Positions 26,044-33,986 of a stretch of DNA of 64,000 nucleotides are shown here, in pieces. The position numbers were made by a program, and so were the translations under genes. The number at the start of each line of letters is the position of its first letter. The first letter of the stretch is position 1. The notes under the pieces were generated by a model. That model did no database searches. It saw nothing but the letters and a program-made list of their open reading frames with translations, and was not told the DNA's origin. The DNA is from Candidatus Rokuibacteriota bacterium (GTDB lineage: Bacteria > Methylomirabilota > Methylomirabilia > Rokubacteriales > CSP1-6), in the NCBI GenBank assembly GCA_003221515.1, contig QHSI01000122.1, positions 1-64,000 of the forward strand, in the 5' to 3' direction.

Positions 26044-26072
26044 AGAATCCGCGTGACGGACGGACCTGTCAA
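26044..26072 (-). promoter_or_regulatory. Candidate promoter TTGACA-N17-GATTCT
   Basis: On minus, a perfect TTGACA (26072-26067), 17-base spacer and GATTCT (26049-26044), 61 bases before the 2-hydroxyacid dehydrogenase start at 25983, within the 114-base divergent region. The -10 box is weak. Confidence 0.45.
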
Positions 26073-26097
26073 GAGGCAGACGCCAAGGAGAACAGCC

Positions 26098-27150
26098 ATG
26101 ATCCCGTTCCCGGTGAACGACGCCGACGGCCACATCACCGAATCGCCCGCGCAGCTGCGTCCATATCTCGAGGGGCGCGAGGGTGAGCGGAGTCCTTGGG
26201 CCCGCCGCGACTCCTACTACCCGGTGGACGGATGGGACCGCTCCCTCGGCGGCAAGCTCGGCAGCAACGTGAGCGACGCCAAGACCTGGCTCAAGGTCAT
26301 GGACGAGGGCAATCTCGAGACGGCCATCCTCTACCCGACGGCCGGCCTCGCGATCGGCTGGGTGCGCGAGCCTGACTTCGCGGTGGCGCTCTGCCGCGCC
26401 TACAACGATTTCGTCCACCAGGAGTTCCTCACCGTGAGCCCGCGCCTGAAGGCGGTGGCGCTGCTCCCGTTCCAGAACGTGCCGGAGGCGGTGAAGGAGC
26501 TGCGGCGCGCGGTGAGCGAGCTCGGCATGTCCGGCGCCTTCGCGCCCGCGGTGGGGCTGCGCCTGCCGCTCGGCCATCCCGAGTTCCACCCGATCTACGC
26601 GGAAGCGGAGCGGCTCGGCTCGATGGTGGCGTGTCACGCCACCGTGCGCGGACCGCAGTTCTTCGGCGCCGACGGCTTCGACAAGTTCATCGAGGTGCAC
26701 ACGCTCTCGCATCCGGTCGCCCAGATGATCCAGCTCACCGGCATGATCTTCGAGGGCGTGCCCGAGAAGTACCCGCGCCTGCGGATCGGCTTCATGGAGG
26801 CGGGGTGCTCGTGGCTGCCGTTCTGGATGGATCGCATGGACGAAGAGTGGGCGAAGCGCGGCGCGGTCGAGGCGCCGCTCTGCCGCAAGAAGCCAAGCGA
26901 GTACCTCCGGTCCGGGAAGCTCTACTTCGCCGCGGAAGGCGACGAGAAATCGGTGCCCGAAGTCGTCCGCCGGTTCGGCGACGACATCATCTTCTACGCG
27001 AGCGACGTGCCCCACTGGGACCACGACTACCCGGAGAACGTGCACGAGCTCGCCACGCGGGAAGATCTGAGCCCCGAGACGCGGCGGAAGATCCTCTACG
27101 AGAACACGCGACGGATGTACGAGCTGGCGCCGGCGCCGCCCGTCACTTGA
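26098..27150 (+). CDS. Amidohydrolase-family protein (ACMSD-like TIM barrel)
   Basis: A 350-residue protein from ATG 26098, set by CCAAGGAGAACAGCC; the long open frame upstream is antisense to the dehydrogenase. NDADGHITESP carries the DxH-like first metal site, MVACHATVRGP and HTLSHPVAQM give barrel His residues, and IIFYASDVPHWDHDYPE the catalytic Asp. The GVPEKYPRLRIGFMEAGCSWLPFWMDRMD block matches the sister protein at 17923. Such enzymes act as decarboxylases or hydrolases of aromatic or semialdehyde acids. It is convergent with the aldolase at 27143, overlapping it by 8 bases. Confidence 0.86.
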   Translation: MIPFPVNDADGHITESPAQLRPYLEGREGERSPWARRDSYYPVDGWDRSLGGKLGSNVSDAKTWLKVMDEGNLETAILYPTAGLAIGWVREPDFAVALCRAYNDFVHQEFLTVSPRLKAVALLPFQNVPEAVKELRRAVSELGMSGAFAPAVGLRLPLGHPEFHPIYAEAERLGSMVACHATVRGPQFFGADGFDKFIEVHTLSHPVAQMIQLTGMIFEGVPEKYPRLRIGFMEAGCSWLPFWMDRMDEEWAKRGAVEAPLCRKKPSEYLRSGKLYFAAEGDEKSVPEVVRRFGDDIIFYASDVPHWDHDYPENVHELATREDLSPETRRKILYENTRRMYELAPAPPVT

Positions 27151-27865
27151 GCAGCTCCGCGCAGCCCGCCCGCGCGGCCCAGTACTCCCACGACCGGCGC
27201 ATGGACGGGTCGTCGGGCCTCATCGACGAGTGCGCCTCGATCTCGCCCGGCGAGAGCGCCTTCACCTCGCCGAGGCGCAGTGCCTCCAGGAGCACCCGGG
27301 CGTTGACCGGCATGTAGACGGCCATCCGGATCACCTCGGGGAGCGAGCGCCCGGCTGCCGAGAACCCGTGGCCCCGCATGAGCACCACGCGCTCCGCCCC
27401 CAGGGTCCGTGCCAGGTCGCGCCCCTGCGCCATGTTCACCACCAGCAGATTCGTGGCGCCGAACCGATCCCGGATGTCCCACACGGGCAGGCGCGCGCCG
27501 ATGAAGCTCGCCATGTGCATGACCGGCTGCAGCGGCGTCGGCGAGATCGTGAACGGCAGGACGGCCTCGGCGTGAGCGTGCACCACCGCCTGGATGTCGG
27601 GCCGCGCCTCGTAGATCGCGCCGTGGATGAACCGCTCGAGGTACGGCGCGCGCGTATCGCCGCTGACGGCGTTCCCGGCCAGGTCGTACTCGATGACGTC
27701 GCCGAGCTCGACCAGCTCCGGCGCGCGTGAGCGCGAGAGGAAATAGCGTCCGGGATCGCGCGGGTGCCGCACGCTGATGTGGCCGTACGCGTCGACCACG
27801 CCCTCGTGGGCAAGGATCCGGTTGCCGATCACCACGTCGCGGGCGGCCTGACCGAGCGTGTCCAT
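27143..27865 (-). CDS. Class II aldolase/adducin-family protein
   Basis: A 240-residue zinc aldolase-type protein (fuculose-phosphate aldolase fold). YGHISVRHPRDPGRYFLSRSRAPE is the substrate and phosphate loop; AVVHAHAEAVLPF holds the two His metal ligands, and MRGHGFSAAGRSLPEV the third. The general base Glu region is ERFIHGAIYEARPDI. The start ATG 27865 follows GGAGAAGACCTC. Relatives without phosphate sites act as decarboxylases or dehydratases in aromatic routes, so the reaction is open. Confidence 0.85.
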   Translation of the reverse strand: MDTLGQAARDVVIGNRILAHEGVVDAYGHISVRHPRDPGRYFLSRSRAPELVELGDVIEYDLAGNAVSGDTRAPYLERFIHGAIYEARPDIQAVVHAHAEAVLPFTISPTPLQPVMHMASFIGARLPVWDIRDRFGATNLLVVNMAQGRDLARTLGAERVVLMRGHGFSAAGRSLPEVIRMAVYMPVNARVLLEALRLGEVKALSPGEIEAHSSMRPDDPSMRRSWEYWAARAGCAELLK

Positions 27866-27959
27866 GAGGTCTTCTCCTTCGCGCCGGATCTTCGCTCGGC
27901 GGCCGGGCGCGAGGCAAGCCCGTGATAGCATCCCCCGCGAGAGGGGGCCCGCCGATCGC

Positions 27960-28154
27960 AAGGGACTCCTGGCCGGCGGCCTCGGCCTCTGGCTGGCCAC
28001 GATCGGCCTCGACCCGGTGACCGGCATCCAGCGCTACACCTTCGGCCAGCTCTTCCTCTGTGACGGGATCGGGGTCGTCCCGGTCACGATCGGCTTCTAC
28101 GCGATCCCCGAGCTGATCGGTCGGATCCTCGTCTGGCTGGGTTTCGTCGCCTGA
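27960..28154 (+). pseudogene. Relic of a tripartite tricarboxylate transporter TctA gene
   Basis: RKGLLAGGLGLWLATIGLDP, then VTGIQRYTFGQLFLCDGIGVVPVTIGFYAIPELI, matches an internal part of TctA proteins; the intact TctA at 30527 has ESMVKALMMAAVGLLCGVVG...DGLGLVPVIMGLFGISEVL at about residues 165-225. Both ends of the gene are missing and the frame stops at 28152-28154. Most of the 312-base gap between the aldolase and the P-loop gene is this relic; the remainder shows only a small CCCCC/GGGGG hairpin near 27935-27950. Confidence 0.7.
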
Positions 28155-28177
28155 GCTCCGGCGACGCCCCTCGCCTG

Positions 28178-29023
28178 GTGCTGCACGCCGACCCGCGGCT
28201 CGCCCGCGAGATCGGCGAGCTTGCCCGCCGGCGCATGGTGTTCTTCGCGGGCCTGCCCGGAACCGGCAAGAGCCTTCTCGCCCACCAGCTCGCGCACCTC
28301 GCGAGCGGCGCCGGCCGACGCATTCACCTGCTGCAGTGGGACGTGGCGCGTCCCGTCTTCGAGGCCGCCCCGGCGGGCCGGCGCTATCCGCTGGCCGACG
28401 GCGTCACGCACGCGGTCATCCGCAAGGCGGCCGGGCTCTGGGTGCGCCACGCCGTCGCGGGGTGGAGCGAGCGCCATCGCGGACCCGAGCCCCTCCTGGT
28501 CGGCGAGACGCCGTTCGTGGGCAACCGCTTCGTGGAGCTCGCCCAGCGGACCGACGACGCCGCCGAGAACCTCCTGGCCGACCCGGCGTGCCGGTTCGCG
28601 ATCGCCGTGCCCTCGCGCGAAGTGCGGGCCTTTCTCGAGGCCGAGCGCGAGCGCCGCGCCGCTCATCCGCTCCATCCGCGGGAGCGCGAGGACGCGCCGC
28701 CGCACGTCCTGCGCGGTCTCTGGCGCGATCTCGCCGCGCTCGGCAAGAGGCTCGGCATCGCCGCACCGGACGGGGCGTCGTACGATCCCACGGTCTACCG
28801 GCGCGTGTACGAAGCGGTGCTGCGCCATCGCCACGTCGACGTCGTGGCCCTCGACGTGATCCTGCCCACCGAGCGGCTCTCCGTGTACGACTTCGCCGTC
28901 GCCCCGCCGTCGCTGGCGCCGACCGAAGCGGACGCCGAGGAGTTCATCCGCGAGGTCGAGCGCCGCTACACCGATCGTCGAGCGCTCGAGCGCGAGATCG
29001 CCCACTGGTGGGAGGTGTCGTAG
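28178..29023 (+). CDS. P-loop NTPase/kinase-like protein of unknown substrate
   Basis: A 281-residue protein. Walker A is FFAGLPGTGKSLLAHQL at about residues 22-38, close to the start as in small-molecule kinases and AAA-type clamps. Further on: LLQWDVARPVFEAAPAGRRYPLADGVTHAVIRKAAGLW, a possible Walker-B/lid Asp in LLVGETPFVGNR, and a long helical end with PTEADAEEFIREVERRYTDRRALEREIAHWWEV. The GTG at 28178 is the most likely start, though similar text extends a few codons farther upstream without a standard start. It does not fit a kinase family I can name. It precedes the TctCBA operon but has its own reading direction only, with a 90-base gap. Confidence 0.65.
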   Translation: MLHADPRLAREIGELARRRMVFFAGLPGTGKSLLAHQLAHLASGAGRRIHLLQWDVARPVFEAAPAGRRYPLADGVTHAVIRKAAGLWVRHAVAGWSERHRGPEPLLVGETPFVGNRFVELAQRTDDAAENLLADPACRFAIAVPSREVRAFLEAERERRAAHPLHPREREDAPPHVLRGLWRDLAALGKRLGIAAPDGASYDPTVYRRVYEAVLRHRHVDVVALDVILPTERLSVYDFAVAPPSLAPTEADAEEFIREVERRYTDRRALEREIAHWWEVS

Positions 29024-29074
29024 CGGTGCTGACGCCGGAGTCAGGGCAGCAGGTACACCGTCGACGGAAAGCTA

Positions 29075-29103
29075 TTGAGCGCCCCCAGCCGGCGACGTAG
29101 GCT
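29075..29103 (+). promoter_or_regulatory. Candidate promoter TTGAGC-N17-TAGGCT for tctCBA
   Basis: TTGAGC (29075-29080), a 17-base spacer and TAGGCT (29098-29103) end ten bases before the ATG of the binding-protein gene, which has no Shine-Dalgarno sequence. The transcript would have almost no leader. Confidence 0.45.
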
Positions 29104-29113
29104 ACGTCTCACC

Positions 29114-30079
29114 ATGAACAGCGCACTGGCCCTTCTCGCTCTGGTGCTCCTGCTGCTCGGCGCGGCCCCGCCGCTCGGCGCGCAGACCTACCCGACTGGC
29201 CCCATCACGCTGGTGATTCCGCTGGCGCCGGGTGACGCGACCGACGTCGCGGGCCGCGCCATGGCCGACGAGCTGGCGAAGCTGCTCAAGGTACCGATCG
29301 TGCCGATGAACCGGCCCGGCGCCGGGATGGCGATCGGCACCGACAGCGTCGTGAAGGCGAAGAAGGACGGCTACACGATCTTGCTGACGCCGAACGCCGC
29401 CCTCGTCTCCGCGCGAATCCTCAATCCGGAGACGGTGACCTACGATCCGCTGAAGGACCTGACCCCGCTCGGGCTCACCACGCGGACGCCGATCCTCATC
29501 GCCGTCCGGCGGGACGCGCCCTACAAGACCTTTGCCGAGGCCGTGGAGTTCTCGAAGAAGAATCCGGGCAAGGTGCGCGTCGGCTCGGTCGGCACCGGCT
29601 CGGTCGGCCACCTCGACGTCGAGATGATCAACTCGCTCACGGGCGCGGGACTGACCATGGTGCCGTTCAAGGGCGGCGCGCCGGGGATCACCGCGATGCT
29701 CGGCGGTCACGTCGAGGGCGGCGCGTTCTCGCTGGGCGCGTTGAGCCCTCACCTCAAGAGCGGAGCGCTCAGGGGTCTCGTCCTCTCCAACAAGTTCCCC
29801 GGCCATCCGGATATCCCCACCCTGTCTCAGCTCGGCCATCGCCAGAACCTGCTCGGGGTCTGGGCCGCGTTCTTCGCGCCGGCGGGCGTGCCGGCCGAGG
29901 TCACCCGGACGCTGGTGTCCGCCATCGAGAAAGTGGCGAACGATCCGGCGATCGCCGCGAAGCTCGCCGGCATCGGCATTCTTCAAGACTGGGCGCCACC
30001 CGACCGGCTCGTCGCCGAGATCCGAGAAGAGCATCGGGTCGTCGAAGACCTCGCCAAGAAGGCCGGGCTGGTGAAGTAG
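29114..30079 (+). CDS. tctC: Tripartite tricarboxylate transporter binding protein (TctC/Bug family)
   Basis: A 321-residue periplasmic binding protein. Signal peptide MNSALALLALVLLLLGAAPP LGAQ, then the Bug-family strand YPTGPITLVIPLAPGDATDVAGRAMADEL. Other landmarks: GYTILLTPNAALVSARIL, GSVGTGSVGHLDVEM, VPFKGGAPGITAMLGGHVEGG. It captures a carboxylate (citrate-like or aromatic acid) for the TctB/TctA membrane pair directly downstream (4-base gap). The usual GGP aromatic/loop near residue 40 is PGDATD, which may alter ligand choice. Confidence 0.9.
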   Translation: MNSALALLALVLLLLGAAPPLGAQTYPTGPITLVIPLAPGDATDVAGRAMADELAKLLKVPIVPMNRPGAGMAIGTDSVVKAKKDGYTILLTPNAALVSARILNPETVTYDPLKDLTPLGLTTRTPILIAVRRDAPYKTFAEAVEFSKKNPGKVRVGSVGTGSVGHLDVEMINSLTGAGLTMVPFKGGAPGITAMLGGHVEGGAFSLGALSPHLKSGALRGLVLSNKFPGHPDIPTLSQLGHRQNLLGVWAAFFAPAGVPAEVTRTLVSAIEKVANDPAIAAKLAGIGILQDWAPPDRLVAEIREEHRVVEDLAKKAGLVK

Positions 30080-30083
30080 GCGC

Positions 30084-30524
30084 ATGCGTCGCGACCTGGT
30101 CAGCGCCCTGTTCTGGCTGGCCGTCGCGATCTTCGCCGCCGCGCAGGGCCTGGCCCTCAAGCTCGGCTCGCTCAAGCAACCCGGATCCGGGTTCTTCCCG
30201 TTCTGGGGCGGCGTGGTGCTCGGGCTGCTCTCGCTGGTCCTCGTCGCCAGGTCGCTCGGCCGGCAATCCGCCGCCGGGCCCCTCGTCCGGCCCGAGTCGT
30301 CGCGGCTCCTCGTCGTGGCGGGCGCGCTTCTCGGCTACGTCCTGTTGCTGGAGCGGGCCGGATTCGTCGCCGTCACGTTCGCGTTCCTCCTGCTCCTGCT
30401 CCGGCTCGAGCGCCGCGGCTGGGCCTTCAGCGCCGCGACGGCCGGCGCGGGTGCGGCCGCGTCGTGGGCGCTCTTCCAGCTCTGGCTGAAGACGCAGCTC
30501 CCGGTCGGCCCGCTCGGGTTCTGA
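30084..30524 (+). CDS. tctB: Tripartite tricarboxylate transporter small membrane subunit TctB
   Basis: A 146-residue protein with four predicted membrane helices: LVSALFWLAVAIFAAAQGLAL, FFPFWGGVVLGLLSLVLVARSL, RLLVVAGALLGYVLLLERAGF and a C-terminal pair. The LKQPGSGFFPFW motif after helix 1 is typical of TctB. It sits between tctC and tctA as in standard operons. Confidence 0.88.
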   Translation: MRRDLVSALFWLAVAIFAAAQGLALKLGSLKQPGSGFFPFWGGVVLGLLSLVLVARSLGRQSAAGPLVRPESSRLLVVAGALLGYVLLLERAGFVAVTFAFLLLLLRLERRGWAFSAATAGAGAAASWALFQLWLKTQLPVGPLGF

Positions 30525-30526
30525 GC

Positions 30527-32014
30527 GTGGAGATCGTCCAGGGCGTGCTCTATGGATTTCAGGTCGCGCTCCAGCCGATCAACCTCCTCTACTGCTTCGT
30601 GGGCGTCCTCATCGGGACGCTGGTCGGCGTCTTGCCGGGGCTGGGGCCGGCCGCCGCGATCGCGCTCTTGCTCCCGTCGACGTTCTCGGCGAGTCCGGTC
30701 TCCGCCGTGATCATGCTGGCCGGGATCTACTACGGCGCGATGTACGGTGGCTCGACCACGTCGATCCTGGTCAACATTCCCGGCGAGGCGGCGTCGGTCG
30801 TCACGTGCCTGGACGGGCACGCGATGGCCCGGCAGGGGCGCGCGGGCGCCGCGCTCGGCATCGCGGCGTTCGGGTCCTTCATCGCGGGCACGTTGAGCGT
30901 CGTGCTCTTGACCTTCCTGGCGCCGTTCCTCGCCCGCGTGACGCTGAGCTTCGGCCCACCCGAGTACTTCGCCCTCATGGTCCTCGGACTGACGTTGCTC
31001 ACCTACTTCGCGCGCGAGTCGATGGTGAAGGCGCTGATGATGGCCGCCGTCGGGCTGCTCTGCGGCGTCGTGGGTCAGGACACGATCAGCGGCCGGCTGC
31101 GTTTCTCGTTCGGCATCCGGACCCTCGAGGACGGGCTCGGGCTGGTGCCGGTCATCATGGGACTCTTCGGGATCTCCGAGGTGCTGCTCAATCTGGAGAC
31201 GCGCGATCAGGACCGGGGCATCTTCGCGGCGCCGACGACGGGCCTCCTGCCCACGCGCGAGGACTGGCGCCGTTCGGCGCTGCCGATCCTGCGCGGCTCG
31301 GCCCTCGGCTTCGGCCTCGGGATCCTGCCCGGCGCCGGCGCGATCATCGCCTCCTTCGCCTCGTACGCCGTCGAGAAGCGAGCGTCACGCGAGCCCGAGC
31401 GGTTCGGGCACGGCGCGATCGAGGGCGTGGCCGGGCCGGAGTCGGCCAACAATGCCGCGGCCGGCGGCGCCTTCATCCCGTTGCTCACGCTCGGCATTCC
31501 GGCGAACGCGGTCATGGCGATCTTGCTCGGCGCGCTGATGATCCACGGGCTTCAGCCCGGTCCCCTGCTGGTCACGCAGGCCCCCGACGTCTTCTGGGGC
31601 ATCATCACCAGCATGTACATCGGCAACGCGATGCTGCTGGTGCTGAACCTGCCGCTGATCCCGATGTGGGCCCGCCTGCTGCGCGTGCCGTACGCGCTCC
31701 TGTTTCCGTTCGTGCTGCTCTTCTGTCTCATCGGCGCCTACAGCGTCGGCAACAACGTCGGAGACGGTGTCGTGATGTGGGTCTTCGGGATCGTCGGCTA
31801 CCTGATGAAGAAGTTCGACTACGAGGGCGCGCCGCTGATCCTCGCGATGGTGATCGGGCCGATGATGGAGGAGGCCTTGCGCCAGTCGCTCATCCTCTCC
31901 ACCGGCAGCTTCGCCGTCTTCGTCACGCGCCCGATCTCGGCCGGCTTCATCCTGGCGTCCGCGCTTCTGGTGCTGCTGCCCCTGATCACGCGCCGCCGAC
32001 CGTCGGCCACGTGA
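30527..32014 (+). CDS. tctA: Tripartite tricarboxylate transporter large membrane subunit TctA
   Basis: A 495-residue permease with about 11-12 helices. The GTG at 30527, two bases after the tctB stop, begins VEIVQGVLYGFQVALQPINL. Family motifs: GTLVGVLPGLGPAAAIALLLP, IYYGAMYGGSTTSILVNIPGEAASVVTCLDGH, LGILPGAGAIIASFASYAVEK and GPESANNAAAGGAFIPLLTLGIPAN. It forms the transport channel with TctB, driven by an ion gradient. A fragment of a different TctA lies 2.5 kb upstream. Confidence 0.93.
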   Translation: MEIVQGVLYGFQVALQPINLLYCFVGVLIGTLVGVLPGLGPAAAIALLLPSTFSASPVSAVIMLAGIYYGAMYGGSTTSILVNIPGEAASVVTCLDGHAMARQGRAGAALGIAAFGSFIAGTLSVVLLTFLAPFLARVTLSFGPPEYFALMVLGLTLLTYFARESMVKALMMAAVGLLCGVVGQDTISGRLRFSFGIRTLEDGLGLVPVIMGLFGISEVLLNLETRDQDRGIFAAPTTGLLPTREDWRRSALPILRGSALGFGLGILPGAGAIIASFASYAVEKRASREPERFGHGAIEGVAGPESANNAAAGGAFIPLLTLGIPANAVMAILLGALMIHGLQPGPLLVTQAPDVFWGIITSMYIGNAMLLVLNLPLIPMWARLLRVPYALLFPFVLLFCLIGAYSVGNNVGDGVVMWVFGIVGYLMKKFDYEGAPLILAMVIGPMMEEALRQSLILSTGSFAVFVTRPISAGFILASALLVLLPLITRRRPSAT

Positions 32015-32059
32015 CAGGGGTGTAGGATTTTCCGGCGAGCGTAGGAATTCCCTGTCGGG

Positions 32060-32560
32060 TCAAGCGACTCGCGTCACCGCCTCGACCGGCGCCGCGCGCA
32101 CGACGAACACCGGCACGTGCGAGGTGCGCAGCACGGCCTCGGCGACCGACCCGAAGAGCAGGCGCCGAAGGCCGGTGCGGCCGTGCGTCGTCATCGCGAT
32201 CAGGTCCGCTTCGCTCTCGCGCGCGGCATCGATGATCTGGTCGGGCGCCTGCCCGGCGCGCACGCTCGTGGTGACCGACAGCCCCTCGAAGAGCGGCATG
32301 GCCGCGACGACGCGCAGATACTCGATGGCCTCTTGGCGCTTGTGCTCCTTCGCCTGCTGCGAGGCCTCGAGCGCTTCGGGCGACTCGTCCACCGCCGACG
32401 ATTCGAACGCCGGCACGACGACGCGAACGAGCGCGACCTCGATCTGAAGCGGGCGAGCCATCGGCAGGAACACCGGAAGCACGGCCTCCGCGATTCTCGA
32501 CCCGTCGAGGGGGACGAGCGCACGCCGGAACGGAGATTCGGCCGCCGCCAGTATTTTCAT
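32060..32560 (-). CDS. Universal stress protein (UspA family)
   Basis: A 166-residue single Usp domain. It opens MKILAAAESPFRRALVPLDGSRIAEAVLP, with the D of the ATP pocket, and ends with the nucleotide-binding signature HGRTGLRRLLFGSVAEAVLRTSHVPVFVV. The ATG at 32560 follows GGAGGTGCCC. Its neighbours (TctA and a decayed decarboxylase) give no functional clue. Convergent with tctA at 45 bases. Confidence 0.92.
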   Translation of the reverse strand: MKILAAAESPFRRALVPLDGSRIAEAVLPVFLPMARPLQIEVALVRVVVPAFESSAVDESPEALEASQQAKEHKRQEAIEYLRVVAAMPLFEGLSVTTSVRAGQAPDQIIDAARESEADLIAMTTHGRTGLRRLLFGSVAEAVLRTSHVPVFVVRAAPVEAVTRVA

Positions 32561-32631
32561 GGGCACCTCCGAGGCCTGCGGGAGCAAGGGTGGTGCCAGC
32601 CGAGGTTCCACCTTTTGGTGGGGTCTGGCGC

Positions 32632-33403
32632 TCAGGCCGCGGCGAGCGCGCGCCGGTCTCGCGCACGACTTCGACGAGCGCGGCCAGGTCGGACGCCGTC
32701 GTCGCGTAGTGCAGCACGCAGGCCCGCAGCGCGAAGTGCCCGCCGAGCGTGGCCTGGGTGAGGAACGCGCGGCCCGAGACCTGGACGTCCTCCATCACGC
32801 GCTTGTTGAGCGCGTCGAGCGCGGAAGCAGACGATCGAGAGCTCGACGGCGGCCAGCCGCTCGAGGTCGGGCGCGGCATCCACGAGCCGCGCCAGGTGCG
32901 CGGCCAGGGCCAGGTGGCGCGCGACCAGGTCGCGCACGCCGTCGCGCCCGAGGCGCTGGAGCGTCATCCGGAGCTTCAGCGCGCGAAAGCCGCGCGTCTG
33001 CTGGATGCCGTACTCGGAGTACCACGGAAGCCCGCCGAAGCCGCGATCGGGCTCCGTGCGCAGGTAGGCTGGCACCAAGCTGAAGGCCTCGCGCAGGAGC
33101 CGGCCGTCGCGGACGAGGACCGCGCCGCACTCCGCCGGCACCGACAGCCATTTGTGGGGATCGAGGGCGACCGAGTCGGCCCGCACCGCCGCGCCTACCG
33201 CGCTCACCGTGCCCGCGCTCGCCGCCACGCAGAACGGCCCGCCGGCCCGCGGCTCGGTCGGCGCCGACGGCGGCGCGGAGGGTGCGCGGGTCCATCCGGC
33301 CGTCGTCGTCGGTGCCGACGGTGTGGATCAGCTCGGCGCCCAGGCCCAGGAGCTCCGCGGCCTTCTGAATGCAGCTGACGCCATAGTGGAATCCCGGGTG
33401 GAA
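32632..33403 (-). pseudogene. Group II PLP-dependent decarboxylase, multiply frameshifted and deleted
   Basis: Fragments of one aromatic-amino-acid/glutamate decarboxylase-type protein appear in order but in different frames: HYGVSCIQKAAELLGLGAEL and GRMDPRTLRAAVGADRAAG; then, after a one-base shift near 33240 in a G run, PFCVAASAGTV; then a jump directly to ADSVALDPHKWLSVPAECGA (PLP lysine in DPHKW) with about 45 residues of the central domain missing; then YSEYGIQQTRGFRALKLRMT to VELSIVCFR; and, out of frame, LDALNKRVMEDVQVSGRAFL to VVRETGAR and a shifted LAAA stop. The first third is gone. This is decay by several events, not a single sequencing error. Confidence 0.85.
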
Positions 33404-33409
33404 AGCGTC

Positions 33410-33434
33410 GGGGGGAGCGACGTTCGCTCCCCCC
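33410..33434 (-). terminator. Perfect 10-base-pair hairpin, likely terminator
   Basis: GGGGGGAGCG and CGCTCCCCCC flank a five-base loop. On the minus strand it comes 28 bases after the VOC stop at 33462 and is followed by a short CTTT. It also marks the truncated end of the decarboxylase relic. Confidence 0.6.
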
Positions 33435-33461
33435 GGTTGGTTCGCTCGTGCGATCGCGCGG

Positions 33462-33890
33462 CTACTGCAGCGGCGACGTCCCGACCCAGCCCGACTCCGA
33501 CACGTCGACGGTGACCCCGTCCGGAGCGTTGTACTTCACCTCGACGTTCGCGTAGCGGTGGCCGGAGTGCCCGACCCCGAGGGCCTGGTTGATGTCGTCG
33601 CGGGGCGTCGACCCGGCCGACTTCAGCCGCTCGGTGATCGCCTCCAGGCTCTCGACCTGGAAGCCGATGTGGTGGATGCCGCTCCAACCCTTGCCGCGCT
33701 CGACTCCGGCGACCGCATCGTTCTTGAAGTTGAGGATCGCGAGGTTGATGTCGCCGTCGCTCAGGTAGTAGCCCCGAGCGCCCGGGCCGTCGATCTTCGC
33801 GATCTCCTTCATGCCGAACACGTCGATGTAGAACTTCGCGGTCGCGTCCACGTCCTGGGTCGAGAGGGCGATGTGCTTGATCTTCGGCAT
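33462..33890 (-). CDS. VOC-family protein (methylmalonyl-CoA-epimerase/lactoylglutathione-lyase-like)
   Basis: A 142-residue VOC protein. It begins MPKIKHIALSTQDVDATAKFYIDVFGMKEI with the first-strand His, has a central GWSGIHHIGFQVESLEAITERL with a further His, and ends VEVKYNAPDGVTVDVSESGW. The His and Glu positions fit a metal-binding VOC enzyme. It is monocistronic between a terminator hairpin and the divergent or upstream serine protease gene (96-base gap). Confidence 0.85.
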   Translation of the reverse strand: MPKIKHIALSTQDVDATAKFYIDVFGMKEIAKIDGPGARGYYLSDGDINLAILNFKNDAVAGVERGKGWSGIHHIGFQVESLEAITERLKSAGSTPRDDINQALGVGHSGHRYANVEVKYNAPDGVTVDVSESGWVGTSPLQ

Positions 33891-33986
33891 GGCGTTTCTC
33901 CTGTGGCGGCGGTTCGGGTTCGGCTCCTAGGCCTGTCCCGGCAGACTACGCCAGCGAAGGCCGAAACGCCAGCACATTCGCGGACC

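Noticed and set aside
25984-27045. Upstream extension of the second 2-hydroxyacid dehydrogenase frame, minus strand
   Set aside because: Antisense of the amidohydrolase; the MSAAKVLIF start with a good ribosome site fixes the N-terminus at 25983.
27930-27955. CCCCC/GGGGG hairpin as a terminator
   Set aside because: No T run after either arm and it falls between a start and the TctA relic; too weak to list.
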